Source: Annulohypoxylon bovei var. microspora
Lineage: Eukaryota > Ascomycota > Sordariomycetes > Xylariales > Hypoxylaceae
Assembly: GCA_022836615.1 (NCBI GenBank)
Contig: MU405292.1
Span: 62,001-126,000, forward strand
Reading direction: 5' to 3'
Length of the DNA: 64,000 nucleotides
This document shows positions 12,511 through 22,263 of this stretch, one piece after another (within the stretch, counting starts at the first letter, position 1; each line of letters opens with the position of its first letter). The notes beneath the pieces were generated by a model. That model did not search any database, was not told the origin of the DNA, and worked only from the letters and a program-made list of their open reading frames with translations. Position numbers and translations under genes: made by a program.

Positions 12511-13368
12511 TTACAAACGAGGTTTGGCTTCCATCCGTATCAGCAACTTCCTCCGCGAGTGCCGCGCTCCAGATTCGTCTATATGATGAGTTGCTGATGG
12601 CGACACGCCCAGTTTCATCACTTCATTGATAAATTTGAAGGTTGACATCCAGTACACGGTCTAATTGACTATAAGTACACAACCGTACGACAAACGCTAC
12701 TCCGTACACTCGCGTCCGGCGAACTCAGGCGGAATCTGAGGTCGACTAGGCATCGGGCGGCGGGACGATAGAAGGTCCAAGAACTCGTACTGCTTGTGGC
12801 GATTCGACGTTTGTTTAACTCTACATGTTTGGAGGTTTTACGTCTGTTTAACACTTCATGTTCGGAGGCTTCATGTTGAGTCTTGTCATTGTCATGGCTT
12901 CTTTGGCATCTTCCTTCTAGATGGTATGCGGCAATGAGAGAGAGAGTTGTGAGAGCATCATTTGCTACCATCAAATCAACCCAAACTTATCGGATCACCC
13001 TTATCATTAAGCTCATACGAGACAACGAAGTTGTGTCGTACGTATCTGATACGGAGTCCGTCTTTGCGGGTTAGGGTTCGGATATGAACATTATCAACGC
13101 AGCTTTGGCAGGCAAGACTGGGCTGCGTAGACGGTGAACCCCCTACCCAGTACGGGATTTGATATGTCGTCTTTTTGATGGCGAACAACAATGTGGTGGC
13201 GAACAACATTGTTGTGGCGACTAACATTCGCGTCTGGAAGTTGCGAGCCGATACGAAGGAGCATAAGATGGTTCGCTTTAGAGTCAGAATTGAAGATGCT
13301 GTCGGCAATGACCCAGTACAGGGCGAGAAGTACACCTGTGGTAACACGAGCGTATCAGCTGGATGGTC

Positions 13369-13550
13369 GAGATGCTAATTGCGAGAAATTGATTAGGAGA
13401 AATTGATTGGGAGAAGTTGATTGGGAGAAGTTGATTGGGAGAAGTTGATTGGGAGAAGTTGATTGGGAGGAATTGATTGCGAGATGCTAATTGCGAGGTG
13501 CTGATTGCGAGAAGTTGATTGCGAGACGTCGATCACGAGATTCTGAATCA
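13369..13550. repeat. 14-bp minisatellite, 13 units
   Basis: Thirteen consecutive 14-bp units with consensus GAGAAGTTGATTGG. The five central units (13397-13466) are almost identical and the flanking ones progressively diverge (GAGATGCTAATTGC, GAGGTGCTGATTGC). The period is not a multiple of three and the array is not part of a recognisable gene. Confidence 0.9.
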
Positions 13551-13864
13551 CCATTCCCGACACATTATTCTCACAACCCACAAGGGGAATTAACGGCGTT
13601 GACCTAATTGCGATATGACCGTACTATCTACGCGGATGTTCTAACGCCATATCAAACGAATTCGACATCACTACAAACATCGTCAGTCGCTATCATGGCC
13701 TAATATAATTTGCGGGCCCTAAACTGCGAGTCGTGATACTCGACTCCAAGAAGGATTCGAAGCGGCAGACACCAATCCGAAGAGCATTTTGGATGGATTT
13801 CCCACTATATCTCTCTTCTATGTTGGACTGTTTTAGAGACGATCCTGAAGATAGCGGCCTCGTG

Positions 13865-14520
13865 CGAGCAGGTGTCGTTTTGAGGGACAGGACATGGACA
13901 GCGAAATAGTCGGGTTCCTCTAGTGATAGAACTATGGTTCGCAAGGAAAGGGCGATTGTAGTCGCTGATCTCTGCGATATTATCCTGTATAATGTTGTCG
14001 TTCTAAGGGGCAAAGACATTGACAACATAGTGGCTTTGATTTCCGAGATGGCATAGGTGTAGTTCATACGGAGAACATCATGCTGTCGGTTGGTCAAGAT
14101 GTCATCCCATCGACCTAGGGGCTGTGACGGAGCCAGCAAGGTGGTCTGGTTCCTCGAAGGGTAGAATCGTGTTTCATCAGGAGGAAATAACACCGACCTT
14201 CGACAGAGACGCAACATAGTCGTGATAAGGGTAGAGATGTTCACGGGATTTTAGCCTGGTTCCCTGAACGACAGGACAATGTCTCAGGTGGAACGTGGTG
14301 GCTACTGCAGAGGCTAAATGCGGGACTGATATACGGACGTCGTCGTTCAAAGGGGGAAGACGTCGACAGCAAGGTAGCCCGGTTTCTGGAACAGTGGTAC
14401 TGTGTCTTTGGGACAATGTCGATCACAGATGGTATGCTGTATGTCGTTCTCGATGGAGTGGGATAGTTGAAGTCGGCCGCTATTTCTGCGGATGATTTGG
14501 GCTGATTCGACTTCTACACT
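13865..14520. repeat. Degenerate tandem repeat, period about 118 bp
   Basis: Roughly five to six diverged units, with recurring blocks GTCGTTC..AGGGG.AA.GAC, CGACAGCAA.GTAG, GG(T/G)TTCCT(C/G)(G/T)AA and GGACA.TGTC. Blocks recur near 13870, 13992, 14105, 14225 and 14340. The sequence is strongly diverged, so copy number is approximate. Confidence 0.5.
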
Positions 14521-14992
14521 TCTGGTTTCATTTGAATCCTGTTGCCCTTCCTCACTTCCATATACCGCTCGCCGCGCATCACGTCTCGAATACGGCATTA
14601 TTGAGGGCCAGTACTAGATGGAGAAGATCGATGCGTGGAGGGACAATGAATGAGATAATTGAGGAGCTCAGCATGCTATGGGATTGAACTGCATGGTAAT
14701 GAGAAGCAAGCAAACGACCTATGTAATTATTCATAAAATCAAACAGAAATTAAGACGTCAACTAACCATTCTTATAACTTAATGCCTAGAAGTAGAAGTG
14801 CTGAGTCTTATATCTTCATCTTGATAATCTCACATGTGGCTTATAATTCTAATATATCGAATGTAATTCTTGTTGCATTAATTTCGTTCGTATTGAGGTC
14901 TAAAATGATTATCACGCGTGCATGTAAGCAGCAGCTCATAAACGTACCGAGTCCTGTACGTATCCCATATCATACACTGCGTATTCTTATCA

Positions 14993-15895
14993 TTAGGTGT
15001 ACAACCACGCATTGCCCGACGAACTCCTACGATCCCGTCCTCGCTCGTAAAGCCACTTGCTGTTTAAACCAACAGTGCTTCTCTTCGCCCCAGTTGCCGG
15101 GCTTGGGCTGTCTGGGACACCTCCGTAGAACGAGGTTCCTGTGCTCGCGCCCAGAATGCTAACACCCAGCGGACTAGCCGACCCTATCGACGAGCGACGC
15201 GCGCCGTTCATAGCCTTCTGGAGCAGCGGACTTCCCGGGGATCCTATTCCGCTAAAGCTTCCACTTCCACTGAAGATCCCGTTCCCATTCCCGTTCCCGC
15301 TTCCTCGCGTAGGGCTGCCGTTGTTAGACGAGGGCGAGCCCGAGAAGCTGCGCCTGCTACCAGCGGACCCGGAGATCGAGGGGGTTCGGGCGTAGCGCGG
15401 GGGCGTGCTGTACACGGAGCCTGGTGTTGGAGGCGCCTGGGACGGTGGTAGGCCTAAGAGTTGTCGTTGGCCGGGCGTTAGGGGGATGTCGGAGAGATCA
15501 TCCTTCCGTCTGACGAGAGGTAGTAGGTTCGTGCCGATATTGAAGATCGGCATGAATAAGATCGCCCAGTATGCGTATCGCGAGTAGTACCATACGCTGG
15601 ACAGGTTAGTTTTGTTCATCTGATGCAAGTTGGGACCTGGAGCGTACAGGTAACCAAACCATTTCCTAGATAGCACTCGCGAGAGCATGGTGTGTGCGAC
15701 GATGCATAGTATGAACGCGATGACATTTATAGCGATGCGCTTGACGTTCTTCTCGCTGAAGTTCGTGGCATCCTGCCGTCGAATAATCTCTGGCAGACGC
15801 GGGTGTCGCCACGTGCCCGGGCTGTCGGTGACTGGTGTCGCGGGCGTTGCCTTCTTAGGGGTGGTGACAGTTGTTTGTGCCGTGGAGAAAGACAT
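14993..15895 (-). CDS. POM34: Pom34-type nuclear pore membrane protein
   Basis: Single exon, 300 aa, start at 15895. Residues 30-43 read RHPRLPEIIRRQDA and lead into two membrane segments (about 54-75 and 107-128) separated by a conserved WFGYLYAPGP...NLSSVWYYSRYAYW loop. This is the layout of the fungal nuclear-pore component family (NPCC/Pom34). The C-terminal half (130-300) is disordered, Ser/Gly/Pro-rich with GNGNGNG runs. Pom34 is an integral pore-membrane nucleoporin in the Pom152-Ndc1-Pom34 ring that anchors the pore in the nuclear envelope. The gene is divergent from the AMP-binding gene, sharing an 845-bp upstream region. Confidence 0.8.
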   Translation of the reverse strand: MSFSTAQTTVTTPKKATPATPVTDSPGTWRHPRLPEIIRRQDATNFSEKNVKRIAINVIAFILCIVAHTMLSRVLSRKWFGYLYAPGPNLHQMNKTNLSSVWYYSRYAYWAILFMPIFNIGTNLLPLVRRKDDLSDIPLTPGQRQLLGLPPSQAPPTPGSVYSTPPRYARTPSISGSAGSRRSFSGSPSSNNGSPTRGSGNGNGNGIFSGSGSFSGIGSPGSPLLQKAMNGARRSSIGSASPLGVSILGASTGTSFYGGVPDSPSPATGAKRSTVGLNSKWLYERGRDRRSSSGNAWLYT

Positions 15896-16740
15896 GTTGT
15901 CCAGACTTAGAGCTTCTTGTGCCTCGGAGTCGAGAGCACAGAGGGATTGGTTGGGTGTTGCCTCGAGAATTGGGTGCCGAGCTGCTTCCTTGACCGATCG
16001 CCTTTGCAGCTTAGAGAGGGAAAAAAGGGAGAAAAGACAGGGGCGAAAAGATTCTCGAAGTCAAATCGAGGACATTGAATTGTTATATGACCTGTTTTGT
16101 TAGTTAGTACCTAAGGTTAATGTGGTGGCGCTGCTCGCGCAGGCCTCGTCGTCGAAGTCGTCTTGCTGGATGGTTCTACTTTGTTTTCTTTGAGAGAGAA
16201 CATTGAACGGTTGTCAGGTCCGTTGCGAAAACAAATCATAGGTCGAGAATTCTTAGTCATCCATAAATTCCAGCCACTCAGCTACTAGCGCCAGGTCGGG
16301 GCGTTAGGGGTACCTATTTCCCGTATTTATGCACAGACCCAATTGGATAAATAGTTGTGCACCCACTTATGTAGGGATAATGTGCTAAACGCGGAACGTC
16401 CCTTAGCCAAGCCTGGCGTCACAGGGCTGACAGTGAATAGTGAATAAGCCCCCACCAAAATTCATCCACCTTGCACCTACCAACATCCATCTACCTCATC
16501 GGGCTTCTTCGTCAGCGACGGACCTCACCTGAAAGGATTTCTTACATTCCCCAACCTTCTGTCAACTACCTACTTAACCATACTGCAATATTTCACTCCG
16601 ATCATTCCGCCATTTGATGGCTATCGATGTATAAATGAGGAACACGATCTATTGAATCTCCATTTGATATTTCATATCGCCAATACAGGAATAGGAATAG
16701 GAATATAGGATCAAACAGGTGCTAACCCAACCCGGCCAAC
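15896..16740. promoter_or_regulatory. Shared divergent promoter region (Pom34 / AMP-binding gene)
   Basis: Intergenic DNA between two divergent start codons. The open frame at 15687-16103 on the + strand overlaps the Pom34 start antisense and is not credible. Individual promoter elements cannot be named with confidence. Confidence 0.5.
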
Positions 16741-18510
16741 ATGAGCGTCGGCAACCTCTTGAACCAGTTCGACGACGGACTAGGTTCACTCCTAAGTCAA
16801 TGGAATAGCTACTCCACGACCATCGTAACGGCCTTCGTGCTGATTATCACATACGCTATTATGAACAGAGTAGAGCCCGAGACTCATCCTATGCTTCTCG
16901 CGCGCCAGGCTCAAGGCTCAGCTGTCCGGAATGAAGGGGAATCACCTACTTACCGTGGAAACTCGGCACCTCATGGTCTACCACTCAACAGTGGCCTAAA
17001 TGTTAAGGACCCGGGCGCATCGAAGTGGGCTGCCGGACGAGAAGGGGACCTAAGGGATGTCTGGCGTAGAGCTGTCACCGGACCGCCCGAAGGAGATGGA
17101 CCCAAGACGAAGGGTCGTATCTTGACAGTACTAGGAAGCGAGAAAGTCATTGAGCACGACCTCAGTACGAATCGAATTTCTCTTTATTTGTAAGAATGTA
17201 CGTACCGGGGCTAACAATCTATTCCAGACGATATCACTCGACAGATCAACCTTGTTGGCAAGCACATCGCCTCTCAAGGCGGGAAGAAGGTGGCCATCTA
17301 TCTTCCTAACTCTGTCGAATTCATCGCTACTTTGTTCGCTGCCAGTTTCCACAACTTGACTGCTATCCTGTTGCCGTTCGACCAGCCAGAAGAGGCGGTC
17401 ATCTCGATGCTTCAGAGATCTGGTGCCGACACAGTTGTTACCGCGCCTGGTGCTTTCCCTTTCGACAACGCTGTTTCAAGCTACCCAGGCCTCCGTCAGC
17501 TCATCTGGGTCGTCGACGAGGGCAACAAGCACCTCGACTGGAACGAGGTTCCCAAGGGCATCGGCGGCAGCGTCAACGTATCCACCTGGCAGGACATTCT
17601 TAACGATAACCCCGTCACAGCCGGCACCGAGCTCCCCGAGGTCGACCTGACGGCCGAGATCCAAGACGTTATCATCTTCTGGCAGTCCAAGCCCGGCACC
17701 CTCGAGGAGATGGTCCGCTTCACCCAAGGCAACCTCGTTTCCGCCATTTCCGCCCAGCTCACTGCCATCCCGCAGAAAGAGCGCTTCTCGCCCTCCGACC
17801 TGTTCCTCCCCTCCGCCCCGCTATCCTCCTCCTACCCCCTCGTCCTAACCCTCGCAGCCCTGTACTCCAACGCCTCGGTAGCCTTCAACTCGGTCGCCGG
17901 GACCTCGCCGGACCTCGCCCTCGCGACCGCCGGCATCGCGCCCAGCATCATCGTCGCGACCCCGCACACGCTCGCGGCCACGCACGCCGAGGCGCTCTCC
18001 AAGATCAACTCCTCGTTCCTCGCGCGCCTGTCGCACGGCTCGCAGACCCGCAGCCTGACCCAGGACGGCGCCATGCCCGGCGCCGGCTTCTGGGCCTCGT
18101 ACAACGACGCGCTGCGCCCGGCCGTCGGCACCGAGCCCAAGCTGCGGCTGCTGTACGTCGCGGAGCCGGCCGGCGCCTCGGCCCCGCGGCTGAGCGAGCG
18201 CGCGCTCAGCGACCTGCGCGTGCTCACGCGCGCCCGCGTCATCTACGCGCTGGCCGCGCCCCGCGTCGCGGGCGCCGTAGCGCAGACCCTATTTCATGAT
18301 TACCGCGTCCACGGCGACGGCGCCGGCGTGCACTTCGGCCCCCCCGTGAGCGCCGTCGAGGTCCTGATGAAGGATAGCGGGAGCTACAAGATCACGGACG
18401 AGAGCTACGCCGGCGAGATCGTGGCGCGCGGGCCGGCTGTCGCGGGCGCTGAGGCCGCGCTCGGGGTCGTGGGGACCGTGAGGGTGGATAATACGATTAC
18501 TTACGTCTGA
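16741..18510 (+). CDS. Membrane-anchored AMP-binding (ANL) domain protein, degenerate
   Basis: Exons 16741-17164 and 17228-18510 join in phase 1 over a 63-bp intron (CTAAC branch point), giving 568 aa. A single membrane segment lies near residues 26-42, then a linker (VKDPGASKWAAGREGDLRDVW), then an AMP-binding-like domain from about 145 with KVAIYLPNSVEFIATLFAAS and TAILLPFDQPEE. The usual phosphate-binding signature (T/S)SGTTG is replaced by WQSKPGTLEE (293-302), the YGxTE and TGD motifs are not recognisable, and the C-terminal lid domain with its catalytic lysine is absent. Members of the superfamily adenylate carboxylic acids; this one is probably a pseudoenzyme or divergent paralogue. 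The last 600 bp are extremely G+C-rich at third positions, unlike the start of the gene. It converges on MCM5. Confidence 0.75.
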
Positions 18511-19110
18511 GTGTGTATGTGAGTTCGGCTGGGTTGGTACGTACTTAGGGTTGGATGAAGATGAGGATGAGGATGAAGATGCGCGGGAAGGATGGCATGG
18601 TATGGGATATTGGAAGAGGTGGGATTAGAGGATGTTGATGGATGATCTGATCTGAGCGGTGGGGATAGAGCTAGTCCGATGTTGGTTGGGACTTTCATGG
18701 CGAGCGGATGTCGTCACGTTATTTACGTAGTATGAGATGGTGTAATTTTCTCACATGTTCATGGCTGTCACCCGAAACGAAACTAAGAGGCAGGTGGCTA
18801 TTGACGTGCCAGGCATTTTCGTATTGTAATTATGTACCATTCATTACCCCTGTTCGGTACCGTACGGATTATAGTAGTTTCATTTTCATCGTCGTGATTA
18901 CCTACTGCAACCCATCTACATAGCTCATCTGGACTAACACCTAGGTACCTAGTTGAACATCTTGAAATCGTCATAGCCGTCAATGTTTATGGACGGTACC
19001 CCGCGTAACATCACGTAGCATGACAGAGCATAACCTGAACTCCGAACCAAGCAAGCAGTCCCCATCATGAACCACACTCCCTTCTCTCTGTCTCATAAGA
19101 TCAGCCAAGC
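18511..19110. other. Convergent intergenic region (AMP-binding gene / MCM5)
   Basis: Holds the 3' ends of two convergent genes and a GATGAG/GATGAA microrepeat (about 18555-18580). No gene seen; the minus-strand frames near 18501-18983 are short and AT-rich. Confidence 0.5.
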
Positions 19111-21400
19111 TCAAGCACCATTCCGATAAACCTGCGCGCCCTGATTCCGGAACATAATCGTATCGCGCCTCTGCAGCAGCATAAGCGCGCGGTTCAAGCT
19201 CTGCTCGCTGAACCCCTTGCCCTCGACCATCTCGCGCCGCAGGGTGGCGAGGCTCGTGCTCCAGCCGATGGGCAGCCGCCTCCGGAGCTCCTGCTCGACG
19301 CGCGCGACCTCCTCGTTGAGCTCGCGCGAGCCCTGGTTCGTGGTGCCCTGGGTGACGGCGTCCATGGTCGAGCACAGGAACAGGCGGATGGCCTCGTCGA
19401 CGTGGTGCTCGGCGGCGACGGGCGAGAGTGTCAGCTTGGCTAGGGCTTCCGTTATGCGCACGATGGCTTCGAGCTGTCGCACCGTGATGGGGATGCTGGA
19501 GCGCGCGTTGGCTTCGAGCTCTGAGGCGTGGATTTGCTTGCGGATGGAGACGAAGTGCGATGATAGCTTTTCGGCGGCTTCGGGGGAGAGGCGGGGGGCG
19601 CAGCGGCTGGGATGGTGTTAGTAATTGGATATATAGGGGTTGATGGCTGGTGGTTAAAAGAGGCTGTACTCACGATTTGCAGTAACTGATATACCGCTTC
19701 ATCTTCTCCACAGGCACTTCGCTCTCAACTTGCTCCTCGAGGCCGCGACCACCCATGTGGATACCCATGACGTGCTTGGCGATCCGCTCGTCCTTGTCTC
19801 GGGTGTGGTCATCCTTGACGATGAAGATCATGTCGAAACGCGACAGGATAGTAGTCTGGAAGTCGATGTTCTCTCCCGGCGTCTTCATGTCGTCGTATCG
19901 GCCGAATATGGGATTGGCCGCCGCGAGAACTGATGTTCGAGCATTTAGAATCGTTGTTATACCAGCTTTAGCAATAGAGATAGTCTGCTGCTCCATGGCT
20001 TCGTGGATCGCAACACGATCTTCGTCTCGCATCTTGTCGAATTCATCGATACACACCACACCGCCGTCTGCCAACACCATCGCACCACCTTCTAGGTAGA
20101 ATTCCCGCGTAGAGTGATCTCTTTGAACCGAGGCTGTTAAACCAGCTGCCGAAGATCCCTTACCGGAGGTGTAGATAGAGATGGGAGCGGCTTTCTCGAC
20201 GAATTTCAACAACTGGGACTTCGCCGTACCCGGGTCACCGAGCAGGAGGACGTTAATGTCACCTCTCAGTTTCATGCCATCAGGTAAGATTTTCTTCGAC
20301 CCTCCAAGTAGCAGGCATAGTATGGACTTCTTTATATCTCGGTTACCGTAGATCGATGGGGCAATGCAGTCAGCCATGATATTGTAAAGGTCCGGCCTTC
20401 GACTAAGCTCCATGAACTCTTGCTCTTCCTCCTCCGAGAAAACCGAGTTACCTTTAGCCGTAGCATCCACGTCCGTCTGGAGACCAACTGCTCTTAGATA
20501 AGGTGTTCTGATAGCTACAGCACCACTGGTAGAGTTCTTGGAGCCCTTGTTTTGGTAGATAGAGAAGATACCCATTACCGTACATCTTGACCCTGGCACG
20601 ACCCTGTTGGTTAGGTATCGATCTGCGGAGATAAGAACGTGGCGTGGAAGTTCTCCCACGGGCACCTGATCAGGGGCTTCTTGCAATTTGATGATCTGCT
20701 GATCTACAAACTTGGACTTCTCGTGGGTGATAAAGTAGGGATCGAGAGGACACTTTTCTGAAGGGTCGTTTGCAGGTCTCTGGCGACCGCATGTTCGGGG
20801 AAGCGTGACACCAGTAAACCCACCTAAGACGGGGATCATCTGAGTGTGTAGACAGTTTCGGCACTGGACGTGTAACTCGGTAGCTTTAGAAGACATAACA
20901 GAGGCTCCAATTACAATACCTGGCACCCTAACCAGTCTTGCAATGGTCTCCGAGTCTAGGTTGCGGATCGAGACATCTTCGGCTGAGGAGTGGAGAAGGA
21001 GTTGATGTTCGGGGATTACGGCCTTGGGGTCGTGAGGAAATACGATTCGATGTGTACATTTCTTAAGAGCTCCTTCAAACTATCATACATTCTTATCTTA
21101 GTTAATTATTCATCGGAGCAGAGATATGGGACATACCAGAGGGATGAGCTCTGCTGGTTCTGTAACTAAGCGGTGCGCAAGTTCCTCATTATACTTTATT
21201 AAATCGGTGATGTTGACATCGCAGAAGTATTTCTTTAGCAGAGCATTTTCTCTTAACTGGTCTCGGTAGACGAAAATGTTGTCGTGTCTGAATTGGAGGA
21301 TGAAGGTAACCAACTGCTCTTGCACTTGCAGTCTGGAGTCTTCGTTGGGTCCTGAATTGGACTGAAAAACAGAGACCGAGTATACTGATTGGCGATCCAT
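19111..21400 (-). CDS. MCM5: Mcm5, subunit of the replicative helicase
   Basis: Three exons (21400-21137, 21079-19674, 19606-19111) close in frame to 721 aa, the usual Mcm5 length; introns are 57 and 67 bp. The N-terminus reads MDRQSVYSVSVF. A zinc-binding set is visible at C161, C164, C185 and C198. The AAA+ core has Walker A GDPGTAKSQ (369-377), Walker B VCIDEFDKM (430-438) and arginine-finger SRFD (501-504). The last exon carries the winged-helix end. Mcm5 works in the Mcm2-7 ring that is loaded at origins in G1 and unwinds DNA in S phase. A cluster of CGCG elements 150-205 bp upstream suggests G1/S control. The gene is divergent from VPS54. Confidence 0.97.
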
Positions 21401-21551
21401 CTTGCAAACTGAATATGTAAGACTTGATCTTCTAATCAGTATACATATAAGTCGCAGTGGGCGGGTTGGTATTGACTATCGTGACTATCAATCGAGGGGT
21501 TGAAAGATTTATTTAGGTAATTTGGTAAATGTGACCAAGTCCAACTTTGAC

Positions 21552-21604
21552 TTTCGCGTTAATTGAAACGCGTCTCCATATCGCGTTTTTAGGGTAGCGC
21601 GTTG
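21552..21604 (-). promoter_or_regulatory. Cluster of MBF/E2F-like CGCG elements upstream of MCM5
   Basis: Four CGCG cores in 53 bp: TTTCGCG (21552-21558), a perfect MluI cell-cycle box ACGCGT (21568-21573), TCGCGTTTTT (21581-21590) and GCGCGTT (21597-21603). They lie 150-205 bp upstream of the MCM5 start. In yeasts, ACGCGT is bound by MBF (Mbp1/Swi6), which drives MCM and other replication genes at G1/S. Function here is inferred from motif and position. Confidence 0.65.
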
Positions 21605-22263
21605 AGAGGTTGCATATGCCGCTAAACCTTTATTGGAATTGAATTTTGACCCCTGAATGGTTCTTGGCAGGGTCGAGTCCGACTACCGACAAAGATCACG
21701 TGTTCCGAGTTATCAGATTACCTATCTCAACTGCTGGAAGTTACTACTGTACTGTGTACATAGCGATCAGCACTGACCATGCCTGCGCGGCATGTAACCT
21801 TTTATCGCTCTAGTGCCGTTGATACCATGCGAAGCTTAGGGATCTGAGTTAGCTGTCTACAACTCTGCAACATAATTCTACAATTTACATATTACATAGT
21901 GACACTCAACCAAACAAATTATTTGCGATCTAATATCGCCAGCGCCAAGTCGTGTGTATTGTAGTCTCTCTTTGTCGACCTTGTTGCGCACAAACCTAGA
22001 CACTTACTAACTAGGGTCCTCGTCGTTACATCTGCTGTCTACGGTATCTTGGTGTCCAACCGTCTCAGTGTCAAAGTCAGCAGTGCTGTCTTGGGTTCCT
22101 CCGAGCTTCTAGCTCTCTATTCCTACCAATTGAATTGCGCCGAGGAGTCGCAATTCCTATTCGCTGGCGTCTTTTTATAGACGATCAGTTGGTTTGAGCA
22201 TAGCTATGATTCCCCGGTAGCCTTTCGCGAGCTTTGTCAACAAGCCTTTCGGCTTCCCTCGCC
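21605..22263. promoter_or_regulatory. Divergent intergenic region upstream of VPS54
   Basis: The remainder of the 863-bp region between the MCM5 and VPS54 start codons. It holds the probable VPS54 promoter and leader; there is no clear TATA box and no gene. Confidence 0.45.

Larger units (their letters stand above)
9700..14660. other. Repeat-rich gene desert
   Basis: About 5 kb built largely of old tandem repeats: a family of spaced units (10.3-12.6 kb), a 14-bp minisatellite (13369-13550) and units of about 118 bp (13.87-14.52 kb). The longest open frame (13693-14244, minus) runs across the last repeat family, has no recognisable domain and is most likely accidental. Confidence 0.55.

Noticed and set aside
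13369..13550. Short regular repeats that could suggest a CRISPR array
   Set aside because: The units are directly abutting 14-mers with no spacers, in a eukaryotic genome; it is a minisatellite.
13693..14244. 183-codon open frame on the minus strand
   Set aside because: It runs across the degenerate 118-bp tandem repeats, overlaps other open frames and has no recognisable domain or splice context.
22234..22263. Upstream extension of Vps54 from a TTG codon
   Set aside because: No ATG in this extension; the first ATG at 22264 gives the expected MFS-type N-terminus.
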